NCBI RefSeq assembly: GCF_004634195.1
Contig: NZ_SKBP01000001.1
Coordinates: forward strand, 310,001-374,000
Length of the DNA stretch: 64,000 nt
Reading direction: 5' to 3'
DNA from: Flavobacterium salilacus subsp. salilacus
GTDB lineage: Bacteria > Bacteroidota > Bacteroidia > Flavobacteriales > Flavobacteriaceae
The translations under genes were made by a program, and so were the position numbers. The notes under the pieces were generated by a model. It searched no databases, was not told the DNA's origin, and worked only from the letters and a program-made list of their open reading frames with translations. Shown here piece after piece: positions 54,599-62,671 of the stretch (position 1 is the stretch's first letter; the number at the start of each line of letters is the position of its first letter).

Positions 54599-55981
54599 GT
54601 GAAAATATTACAATTACTTATCATTCTTACTTTTTGCATCTCGTGTTCTTCATGTGACTCGAAAGATGACAATGATAATATAATTACCGATGATAATCCG
54701 CCGATAACCGACCCTTTATCAGAAAATGAATTACTGGATCTTGTTCAAAAAGACGCTATAAAATATTTTTGGGATTACGCCGAAACTAATTCTAAACTGG
54801 CAAGAGAAAGATACCATACCGATGACCCGTCTAACGATGCCAACATTGTTACCACAGGAGGATCCGGATTTGGGCTTATGACGATACTTGCAGGGATAGA
54901 CAGGGGCTTTATTCCCAGAGGAGAAGCAGTAGCAAGGCTACAAACAAACCTGAACTTTTTGGAAAATGCCGACCGTTTTCACGGCGCATGGCCACACTGG
55001 ATGAATGGTACAAATGGCAATGTTATACCATTTGGCACTAAAGATAATGGCGGAGACCTCGTGGAAACCTCATTTATCTGTCAGGCACTCATCTGTATCA
55101 GAGAGTATTTTAAAGATGGTAATGACGAAGAACAGGCACTGGCACAACAAGCCGACGAGTTATGGAAAGGCGTAGAATGGGACTGGTACACAAAAGGTGG
55201 AGAACACGCTTTGTACTGGCACTGGTCGCCTGAATATGAGTGGGAAATGAACTTTAAACTCGAAGGTTATAACGAATGCCTTATTACCTATATAATGGCC
55301 GCGGCATCGCCAACCCACCCTGTAGGAGCAGAAGCTTACCACGAAGGATGGGCAAGAAACGGCAATATAGTAAATGGAGGACAACGCTATAACATTCCGG
55401 TTATATTCGATTATAACGGTGCAACGGGCAATGTAGGCCCTATGTTTTGGGCACATTACTCCTACTTAGGATTAGACCCCAGAGGGCTTACCGATATGTA
55501 TGCCAATTATTGGGATTTAGTACATAACCATACCAAAATAATGTATGAATACTGTGTTGCCAACCCCTATCAGTACGAGGGTTATGGAGAGGACTGCTGG
55601 GGGCTAACCGCCAGCTATACCAGAAATAATGACGGAAGCACGGGCTATTCGGCACACCAGCCTAAAAATGACAGGGGCGTAATTTCGCCTACCGCAGCAT
55701 TATCATCATACCCATATACACCGGAAGAATCGCTTAAGTTTTTAAGGTATTTATACGAACAAAATAAAGATAAACTGGTAGGCATAGCAGGTCCTTATGA
55801 TGCCTTTTCGCCACACCATGACTGGGTAACACGCCGCTATTTAGCAATAGATCAGGGTACTATTGTTCCGATGATAGAAAATCACAGAACCGGGTTGCTT
55901 TGGAATTTGTTTATGCAAGCACCTGAAGTACAACAAGGATTATTAAATTTAGGCTTTAGTTCATCACAACATGGTTTTTAA
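54599..55981 (+). CDS. GH144-like (Glycoamylase domain, PF10091) surface lipoprotein
   Basis: 460 residues from a GTG start that gives a short lipoprotein signal (LLIILTFCISC), followed by SSCDSKDDND, again with an acidic run as in surface lipoproteins. The catalytic domain (about 40-455) is the (alpha/alpha)6 barrel of the PF10091 family: DAIKYFWDYAETNSKLARER, TTGGSGFGLMTILAGIDRG, GGDLVETSFICQALI, YWHWSPEYEWEMNFKLEGYNECLITYI and GYGEDCWGLTASY in separate stretches. Characterised members in GH144 are endo-beta-1,2-glucanases, although the family is often labelled glucoamylase. It is followed by an esterase-like gene and GH3. Confidence 0.88.
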   Translation: MKILQLLIILTFCISCSSCDSKDDNDNIITDDNPPITDPLSENELLDLVQKDAIKYFWDYAETNSKLARERYHTDDPSNDANIVTTGGSGFGLMTILAGIDRGFIPRGEAVARLQTNLNFLENADRFHGAWPHWMNGTNGNVIPFGTKDNGGDLVETSFICQALICIREYFKDGNDEEQALAQQADELWKGVEWDWYTKGGEHALYWHWSPEYEWEMNFKLEGYNECLITYIMAAASPTHPVGAEAYHEGWARNGNIVNGGQRYNIPVIFDYNGATGNVGPMFWAHYSYLGLDPRGLTDMYANYWDLVHNHTKIMYEYCVANPYQYEGYGEDCWGLTASYTRNNDGSTGYSAHQPKNDRGVISPTAALSSYPYTPEESLKFLRYLYEQNKDKLVGIAGPYDAFSPHHDWVTRRYLAIDQGTIVPMIENHRTGLLWNLFMQAPEVQQGLLNLGFSSSQHGF

Positions 55982-55985
55982 ATTT

Positions 55986-56687
55986 ATGGAAAGAATTATT
56001 CTCACAGCAATTTTTTTGTTTTCATTACCGTCTTTCGCTCAAAAGGAGGAAGGCGGTTCTTTTGCTACCGAAATGACAGTCAAAAAACAACTGAACTACC
56101 TGCTTTATACCCCTGAAAGCACAAAGCAGCCAAAACCACTCATAATTTTCCTGCATGGTTCAGGAGAAAAGGGAGATGATTTGGAGAAGGTAAAGGCACA
56201 CGGCCCTTTTAAATATTTAAAAAGCCATAAGCTCGATGCTTATGTATTAGCTCCACAATGCCCACAGGAGGAATATTGGGACGAAGAAGTACTGTACAGA
56301 CTGATACAAAAGATAATTAAAGAAAATAAAATAGATACTGACAGAATATATCTTACAGGGCTAAGTATGGGAGCTTGGGGAGCCTGGAATTTGGCTTTTG
56401 CACATCCTGATACGTTTGCAGCATTAGTACCTATTGCAGGATTTGTGGACAGAGTACCTATGATAGAGAATTGTAAGATTAAAGACATTCCTACCCGTAT
56501 TTTTCATGGACTGGTTGATGATGTGGTTGATGTGAGTTATTCCGTCAACATCTATAAAAAACTAAAAACATGCAGCGAGGATATTGAACTTACCATTTTT
56601 GATGATGCCAATCACGATAGTTGGACACGGGTATATGACGATCCTGCTATTTATGAATGGATGCTGCAACAAAAGAAGAAAAAATAA
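55986..56687 (+). CDS. Exported alpha/beta hydrolase (esterase-like) in the PUL
   Basis: 233 residues from the ATG at 55986, which gives a signal peptide (MERIILTAIFLFSLPSFAQ); an in-frame ATG at 55971 lies inside the GH144 gene. The fold shows PKPLIIFLHGSGEKGDDLEKV (oxyanion loop), the nucleophile motif TGLSMGAWGAW (GxSxG), FHGLVDDVVDV (aspartate) and DDANHDSWTRVY (histidine). It resembles phospholipase/carboxylesterase or prolyl-oligopeptidase-like esterases. In this setting it might remove ester groups from the glycan; that is inference. Confidence 0.83.
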   Translation: MERIILTAIFLFSLPSFAQKEEGGSFATEMTVKKQLNYLLYTPESTKQPKPLIIFLHGSGEKGDDLEKVKAHGPFKYLKSHKLDAYVLAPQCPQEEYWDEEVLYRLIQKIIKENKIDTDRIYLTGLSMGAWGAWNLAFAHPDTFAALVPIAGFVDRVPMIENCKIKDIPTRIFHGLVDDVVDVSYSVNIYKKLKTCSEDIELTIFDDANHDSWTRVYDDPAIYEWMLQQKKKK

Positions 56688-56736
56688 AAGAATTTCAGCT
56701 ATTGCTGAAAAAACAAGCACAACAATAATTATAGAA

Positions 56737-58977
56737 ATGAAGCATAATAAAGCACTGCTTTTACTGTTAGCCTGCTCTTTTAGCTTATATGCACAAAAAG
56801 GGAAGGACAAAAAAATAAAACCGCGTGATGAGTTTGTTCCCGAACTTATGGCAAAGATGACTATTGACGAAAAAATAGCACAATTGGTTCAATATACAGC
56901 CGATGGTACGGTAACAGGACCTAAAGCAGGAATTAATTACATAGAGGAGATAAAAAAAGGGAATGTAGGTTCGATACTTAACGCTACCTCAGTAAAATAT
57001 ACACAGGAACTACAGGAATTAAACCTGAAAAATTCAAGACTTAAAATTCCGTTGCTTTTTGGTTATGACGTAATTCACGGTTATAAAACCATTTTCCCGA
57101 TAACACTGGGCGAAACGGCAAGCTGGGATTTAGAGGCTGCCGAACTTTCGGCACGCATAGCCGCAGAGGAAGCCTCAGCAAGCGGTGTGCACTGGACATT
57201 TGCCCCTATGGTTGATATCAGCCGTGACCCACGTTGGGGAAGGGTTTCCGAAGGTGCGGGAGAAGATACCTATTTAGGTTCTCAAATGGCAAAGGCAAGG
57301 GTAAAAGGATTTCAGGGAACAGACTTATCTTTAAACACTACCATTCTTGCCTGTACTAAGCATTTTGCGGCCTATGGCGCTGCCGAAGCCGGGCGCGACT
57401 ATAATACCGTAGATATGAGCGAAAGAACGCTTAGAGAGGTTTATTTGCCCCCTTTTAAGGCTACTGTAGATGCAGGCGTAGGCACTTTCATGACATCGTT
57501 CAACGAAATTGCAGGTGTACCGGCAACAGGAAGTAAATTTTTACTTAGAGATATTTTAAAAAACGAATGGGGTTTTAATGGTTTTGTAGTTACCGATTAT
57601 ACGGCTATTAATGAACTTATACCACACGGTGTGGCTAAAGATTCTGCACAAGCAGGAGAACTTGCCATGCGCGCCGGAGTGGATATGGACATGGTGGGCG
57701 GTATCTATATGAAAAACCTTAAAAACCTGCTTAAAGAAGGTAAAGTAACCGAAGAACAGATAAACGATGCTTGTCGCAGAGTATTGGAAGCAAAGTATGA
57801 CTTAGGGCTTTTCCATGACCCTTATCGATATAATGATAAAAAGAGGGAGAAAGAAGTGATCAATAAAAAAGAATACCTGGACGCTGCACTTGCTATCGCC
57901 AACAAATCGATGGTATTGCTGAAAAACGATAAAAATGTACTGCCGTTACGCAAAGAACAAAAAGTTGCTTTTGTAGGACCGTTAGTAAGTGACGAATGGA
58001 ATATAATAGGCTCATGGGCTGCTTCGGGCGACCGATACGGTTATGCCGTAAGCGTTGAAGAAGGCATCAACAAAATAATATCCGATAAAAGTAAAGTAAC
58101 TTTTGATAAAGGTGTTGAAATACTGAAGGATGACCGAAGCATGATGCAGGCAGCTATTAACAATGCCCGCAAAGCAGATGTTATTGTAGCCGTAATGGGA
58201 GAATTTGAAAATATGAGTGGCGAGGCTGCATCTCGTACTAATATTGACTTACCGGGAATACAAAAAGAGTTCTTAGCCGAACTTAAAAAACTGAACAAGC
58301 CTATTATACTGGTATTAATGAACGGAAGACCTTTAAACCTGACTTGGGAGAACGACAATATGGATGCTATTATTGAGGCTTGGTTCCCAGGGACTATGGG
58401 TGGCGATGCCATTGCACAAACCCTGTATGGTATGAATGTACCAAGCGGTAAACTGCCTATGACATTCCCGAGAAATGTAGGACAAGTGCCTATTTATTAC
58501 AACCATAAAAACACAGGTCGTCCTTACTTAGGAGAAAAAGACCCAGAACAAAAATATAAGTCGCGTTACATAGATGTAGATAACAGTCCGTTATTTCCGT
58601 TTGGATATGGGTTGAGTTATACTACTTTCCAATATTCAAACCTGAAACTTTCTTCAAATACTATGAACATGAACGGCAGTATTAAGATAAGTGTCGATAT
58701 AACCAATACAGGCAACTATGACGGAGAGGAAGTGGTACAGCTTTACGTTCAGGACAAAGTAGGCTCTGTTACACGCCCTGTTAAAGAGCTTAAAGGTTTT
58801 GAAAAAGTTATGATAAAGAAAGGGGAAAAGAAAACAGTAACGTTTACAATAACTCCCGAAAACCTTAAATTTTACAATATTGATATGATATTCACAGCAG
58901 AACCCGGCGATTTCGAAGTCACCGTTGGAAGCAATTCTGCCGATGGTTTACAAGATAAGTTTGTGTTAGTTAAGTGA
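56737..58977 (+). CDS. bglX: GH3 beta-glucosidase
   Basis: 746 residues from the ATG at 56737 (MKHNKALLLLLACSFSLYAQ signal peptide); the 51 codons upstream in frame overlap the esterase gene and are not translated. The GH3 N-terminal domain has RDPRWGRVSEGAGEDTYLGS, KHFAAYGAAEAGRDYN and the nucleophile in GFVVTDYTAINEL. The second domain has the acid/base in SGEAASRTNIDLPG, and a C-terminal FN3-like domain (about 650-746) closes the protein. It frees glucose from beta-linked oligosaccharides in the periplasm. The symbol reflects similarity to BglX. Confidence 0.94.
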   Translation: MKHNKALLLLLACSFSLYAQKGKDKKIKPRDEFVPELMAKMTIDEKIAQLVQYTADGTVTGPKAGINYIEEIKKGNVGSILNATSVKYTQELQELNLKNSRLKIPLLFGYDVIHGYKTIFPITLGETASWDLEAAELSARIAAEEASASGVHWTFAPMVDISRDPRWGRVSEGAGEDTYLGSQMAKARVKGFQGTDLSLNTTILACTKHFAAYGAAEAGRDYNTVDMSERTLREVYLPPFKATVDAGVGTFMTSFNEIAGVPATGSKFLLRDILKNEWGFNGFVVTDYTAINELIPHGVAKDSAQAGELAMRAGVDMDMVGGIYMKNLKNLLKEGKVTEEQINDACRRVLEAKYDLGLFHDPYRYNDKKREKEVINKKEYLDAALAIANKSMVLLKNDKNVLPLRKEQKVAFVGPLVSDEWNIIGSWAASGDRYGYAVSVEEGINKIISDKSKVTFDKGVEILKDDRSMMQAAINNARKADVIVAVMGEFENMSGEAASRTNIDLPGIQKEFLAELKKLNKPIILVLMNGRPLNLTWENDNMDAIIEAWFPGTMGGDAIAQTLYGMNVPSGKLPMTFPRNVGQVPIYYNHKNTGRPYLGEKDPEQKYKSRYIDVDNSPLFPFGYGLSYTTFQYSNLKLSSNTMNMNGSIKISVDITNTGNYDGEEVVQLYVQDKVGSVTRPVKELKGFEKVMIKKGEKKTVTFTITPENLKFYNIDMIFTAEPGDFEVTVGSNSADGLQDKFVLVK

Positions 58978-59003
58978 GTTTTCATTTTTTGTGATCTTCG
59001 ATC

Positions 59004-59032
59004 GAAAGACCCCGCCTATCGCGGGGTCTTTC
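59004..59032. terminator. Strong terminator after GH3
   Basis: GAAAGACCCCGC (59004-59015) and GCGGGGTCTTTC (59021-59032) form a perfect 12-bp stem with a 5-base loop. It separates the GH43-like gene from the PUL operon. Confidence 0.85.
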
Positions 59033-59108
59033 ATGTAAGCGAATTTAATTTCTTATTTTTACACTGTTCTCTGTATTCCTATCAATTAGAGCAACTTAAC
59101 ACCTGATA

Positions 59109-60872
59109 ATGATGAAAAAATTTATACTGTTAGTTATAGCACTATCGCTTTTTACTGTGGCTTCGGCACAACAAAAAACGTACTGCAACCCCATTAATAT
59201 TGATTACGGCTACTGCCCTATCCCTGACTTTGTAACCAAAGGAAAACACCGCACCACCGCCGACCCTGTAATTACTTACTTTAAAGACAAGTATTATTTA
59301 TTCTCTACAAACCAATGGGGGTATTGGCATAGCGATGATATGCTTAACTGGAAGTTTATTTCGAGAAAATTTTTAAGACCTGAGCATAAGGTATATGATG
59401 AGCTTTGCGCCCCTTCCCTATCTTATGTAAATGATACGCTTTTGGTAATCGGTTCTACACACACTAAGGAATTCCCGATATGGATGAGTACCAACCCCGA
59501 AGTTGACAACTGGAAAGAACTCGTACACAAATCGGAAGCAGGGGCTTGGGACCCGCAGATATTTTGGGACGAAGATACCGATGAAGTTTACCTGTACTAT
59601 GGTTCAAGTAATATGTACCCGCTATATGGCGTAAAACTGAACCGAAAAACATTTCAGCCGGAAGGCGAACCTATCCCCCTTTTAGCACTCAATGATTTTG
59701 AACACGGTTGGGAACGTTTTGGCGAGTATAATGACAATACCTTTTTACAACCCTTTCTTGAAGGGGCTTTTATGACAAAATACAAGGGTAAGTATTACCT
59801 GCAATATGCCGCGCCGGGCACAGAGTTTAGGGGATATGGCGATGGTGTGTATGTAAGCGAAAAACCTTTAGGCCCTTTCGAGTACCAGCCGTATAACCCG
59901 TTTTCGTATAAACCGGGTGGTTTTGCACGAGGTGCCGGGCATGGCGCTACCTATCAGGATGCTTATGGCAAGTATTGGCATGTATCAACTATAGGCATTT
60001 GCACTAAAAATAACTTTGAACGCCGTTTGGGTATATGGCCGGCAGGGTTTGATAAAGATGATGTATTGTATTCTAATACTGCCTATGGCGATTATCCTAC
60101 CTATTTACCTTCTGAAAAGAAAAGCCACATGGATATGGGTTCTTTTACGGGGTGGATGTTGCTGAACTATAACAAATCTGTACAGGTTTCTTCGACATTA
60201 GGAGGGTTTCAGGCTAATTATGCGGTAGATGAGGATATAAAAACCTATTGGTCGGCTAAGACCGCTAATAAAGGTGAATATATTATTACCGACTTAGGAG
60301 AAAACAGTACCATAAATGCCATACAAATAAACTATGCCGACCAGGATGTGGAATTTATGGGCAAGCCGGAAACTACCACAGGGCACAAATACATCATATA
60401 TACTTCGGATGATGGTAAAAAATGGCGTGTATTAATCGATAAAAGCAAAAATAGTAAAGATGTTCCTCACGATTATATAGAGCTTGATAAGCCTGCTAAA
60501 ACACGTTATATTAAACTGGAAAACATACAAATGCCTACAGGCAAATTTGCCATAAGCGGATTGAGGATATTTGGTAAAGGCAGTGGTGAAAAGCCCGGAG
60601 CGGTTAACGATTTTGTTCCGTTACGCTCTGCTCCTAAAAAAGAAGGAGAAAGAAGAAATGTTTGGTTTAAATGGGCACAGGAAGCTAATGCCGATGGCTA
60701 TGTTATCTATTTCGGCAAGTCGCCTGATAAACTATACGGTTCGATTATGGTGTATGGAAAAAGTGAATATTATTTTAACGGACTGGACAGAAGCGATGTG
60801 TACTACTTTCAGATAGAAGCATTTAACAATAACGGCATTGGTACTCGTTCAGAAATGAAAGAAGCTAAATAA
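59109..60872 (+). CDS. GH43-family glycoside hydrolase with discoidin and FN3 domains
   Basis: 587 residues. Signal peptide MMKKFILLVIALSLFTVASAQ, then a five-bladed propeller of the GH43 kind (about 30-345). The candidate catalytic residues are the aspartate in TTADPVITYFKDKYYLFST, the second in AWDPQIFWDED and the glutamate in FLEGAFMTKYKGKYYL. An F5/8 type C (discoidin) domain covers about 355-490 and an FN3 domain about 500-587 (WFKWAQEANADGYVIYFGKS). It is its own transcription unit behind the terminator. Substrate cannot be assigned; GH43 enzymes act mostly on arabinose-, xylose- or galactose-containing chains. Confidence 0.85.
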   Translation: MMKKFILLVIALSLFTVASAQQKTYCNPINIDYGYCPIPDFVTKGKHRTTADPVITYFKDKYYLFSTNQWGYWHSDDMLNWKFISRKFLRPEHKVYDELCAPSLSYVNDTLLVIGSTHTKEFPIWMSTNPEVDNWKELVHKSEAGAWDPQIFWDEDTDEVYLYYGSSNMYPLYGVKLNRKTFQPEGEPIPLLALNDFEHGWERFGEYNDNTFLQPFLEGAFMTKYKGKYYLQYAAPGTEFRGYGDGVYVSEKPLGPFEYQPYNPFSYKPGGFARGAGHGATYQDAYGKYWHVSTIGICTKNNFERRLGIWPAGFDKDDVLYSNTAYGDYPTYLPSEKKSHMDMGSFTGWMLLNYNKSVQVSSTLGGFQANYAVDEDIKTYWSAKTANKGEYIITDLGENSTINAIQINYADQDVEFMGKPETTTGHKYIIYTSDDGKKWRVLIDKSKNSKDVPHDYIELDKPAKTRYIKLENIQMPTGKFAISGLRIFGKGSGEKPGAVNDFVPLRSAPKKEGERRNVWFKWAQEANADGYVIYFGKSPDKLYGSIMVYGKSEYYFNGLDRSDVYYFQIEAFNNNGIGTRSEMKEAK

Positions 60873-60894
60873 AAGTTTATCATATAATTAAAAT

Positions 60895-61023
60895 GGGCTG
60901 TCTCAAAAACGCTTAAACCGGCATTTTTGTCATTCTGACGTAGGAAGAATCTCTTGCTTATCTAATAAATTAGATTCTTCACTCCATTGCATTGCTTTCA
61001 GAATGACAATTTTGAGACAGCTC
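60895..61023. repeat. Nested palindromic repeat (MITE/REP-like)
   Basis: Outer arms GCTGTCTCAAAA (60897-60908) and TTTTGAGACAGC (61010-61021) are perfect inverted repeats. Inside, TGTCATTCTGA (60928-60938) pairs with TCAGAATGACA (60998-61008) and GAAGAATCT (60944-60952) with AGATTCTTC (60972-60980). The whole could fold into one long hairpin. Sequences of the type GTCATTCTGA...AAGAATCT are frequent dispersed repeats in Bacteroidota genomes. It lies between two convergent genes. Confidence 0.8.
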
Positions 61024-61030
61024 GTTTTTA

Positions 61031-61738
61031 TTACCTATATTCAGGATTATCAAATCGCCATCGTTCGCCGTTATCCCAATCCTTTCGTGAGTTACCATAA
61101 GCAGGATAACCATTGTTGTTTTTCAGCATTTTGGCAAGATGTAGCAAGTTGTACGTCATAAAAGCAGTGTTACGATTGGTAAAATCGTTTTCCTTCGCAT
61201 GCGATTCCTCGTCAAGATAGCTCGGTCCGGGTCCTGCCTCTCCTATCCAGCCGCAATCCGCCTGTGGCGGTATTGAGTAGCCAATATGCTGCAAAGCATA
61301 TAGTATATCTCGGGCACAGTGTTTTATACCATCTTCATTACCTGTTATTACACAACCACCTACTCTGCCGTAATAGATGTACTGCCCTTTGTCATTCATC
61401 TCGCCACTAAGGCTGTACAAACGCTCTATCAGTTTTTGCGTGACTGACGATTTTTCGCCCAGCCATATTGGTGTACCTATTATAAGAATATCGGCGCCCA
61501 ATACTTGTTTAGACAATGTTACCCAATCGTCTTTATCCCAACCTTTTTCGGTCATATCAGGATATACACCCGGCGGAACATCAAAATCTACAAAACGAAT
61601 CATATCAACACTTACACCTTCCTTTTTCATTATATCCACAGAAAGTTGCATAAGCCCTTCGGTATGACTCAACTCCGGCGATTTTTTGAGTGTACAGTTT
61701 ATATATAACGCTTTAAGTCCTTTAAAGTTGGTATCCAT
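61031..61738 (-). CDS. Flavodoxin-family / NADPH-dependent FMN reductase
   Basis: 235 residues. N-terminal FKGLKALYINCTLKKSPELSHTEGLMQ matches the first strand and FMN phosphate loop of the NADPH-dependent FMN reductase group, followed by DILIIGTPIWLGEKSSVTQKLIERLY and GRVGGCVITGNEDGIKHCARDILYALQHIGY, typical of the family. Probably binds FMN and reduces flavins or quinones in the cytoplasm. It lies 8 bp downstream of the peroxiredoxin-like lipoprotein gene and is likely co-transcribed with it. Confidence 0.9.
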   Translation of the reverse strand: MDTNFKGLKALYINCTLKKSPELSHTEGLMQLSVDIMKKEGVSVDMIRFVDFDVPPGVYPDMTEKGWDKDDWVTLSKQVLGADILIIGTPIWLGEKSSVTQKLIERLYSLSGEMNDKGQYIYYGRVGGCVITGNEDGIKHCARDILYALQHIGYSIPPQADCGWIGEAGPGPSYLDEESHAKENDFTNRNTAFMTYNLLHLAKMLKNNNGYPAYGNSRKDWDNGERWRFDNPEYR

Positions 61739-61746
61739 AAGGCGTA

Positions 61747-62448
61747 TTACTTAGTAGACGGCAGGTTATCCAGTATTTCCTGAACCGAAGCACGCTCCCT
61801 GTAATTCGGGTTAAACTGTCGGTACACAATTTTACCGTCAGTATCTATGATATAAGTAGCCGGTACAGGCAGTACAGCCTCGCCCGAAGCATTGGTTTTG
61901 GCTACAGAGGCACTTAGTTTTTTCTCTATCATGTCCTGATAGTCGTTTCTTACTTTAAAATCCACATCAAAAGCATTCATGATTTTTCCGTCAGCATCAG
62001 ATATTATGGTAAAATTAGCACCGGTGTCATCTTTTGTTTTAGCTACATTTTCATAGGTTTCCGGTGTTATGGCAACCAGTTTCACACCTTTATCTTCTAT
62101 CTCCTTGGCTCTTTTTGCTAATTCCAATAGATGTTGGGTACATACCGGGCACCAGTATGCCCTGTAAAAAAGAACCACAACAGGTTGGTCTGAATACAAG
62201 TCTTTTAAATTCACTTCTTTGTTGTCGTCCGTCATCATTACCACATCCGGAACCTTATCTCCTACTTTCAGTCCTTGTGGCAAGTCGTCCTCTTCCATAC
62301 CAAATCCTACATAATCAGGCTTTTCATCGGCAACTGCTACCTCTTCTTCCGCAACTATTGTCTCTTCTTCAGCCACTTTTTCTTTCTCCGATTTACAACT
62401 TGTAAATAATACTGCTGCGATGGCAAATACAAATATTGCTTTTTTCAT
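61747..62448 (-). CDS. Peroxiredoxin-like (AhpC/TSA) lipoprotein
   Basis: 233 residues. Lipoprotein signal ending AVLFTSC, then a very acidic linker of about 40 residues (EKEKVAEEETIVAEEE and more), and a thioredoxin-fold redoxin domain (about 60-230). The active-site region is FYRAYWCPVCTQHLLELAKRA, where two cysteines form CxxC, unlike the single peroxidatic cysteine of 2-Cys peroxiredoxins. It matches the peroxiredoxin-like family of Bacteroidota. It may reduce peroxides or disulfides at the membrane. Confidence 0.87.
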   Translation of the reverse strand: MKKAIFVFAIAAVLFTSCKSEKEKVAEEETIVAEEEVAVADEKPDYVGFGMEEDDLPQGLKVGDKVPDVVMMTDDNKEVNLKDLYSDQPVVVLFYRAYWCPVCTQHLLELAKRAKEIEDKGVKLVAITPETYENVAKTKDDTGANFTIISDADGKIMNAFDVDFKVRNDYQDMIEKKLSASVAKTNASGEAVLPVPATYIIDTDGKIVYRQFNPNYRERASVQEILDNLPSTK

Positions 62449-62671
62449 GATATTAAGTTTTTATTAAAAAGTAAACTTAAAAAATAAATACCTCATCAAT
62501 AGACCGATACCTTCTATTTTAACAAGAATTTAAAACAATATACATTATATACTGAAAATTAACCCAATAAAGAAGTTCTTTGTGCAAAGAAGATTAACAG
62601 GAATGTAACGGGTGTTACTATTGCCAACTTTATGCTTTTGAGTAACTTTACTTCTTTATAAAATTGATAAG

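Noticed and set aside
56584..56736. Upstream extension of the GH3 frame
   Set aside because: It overlaps the 3' end of the esterase gene in another frame and would place 51 residues ahead of a clean signal peptide.
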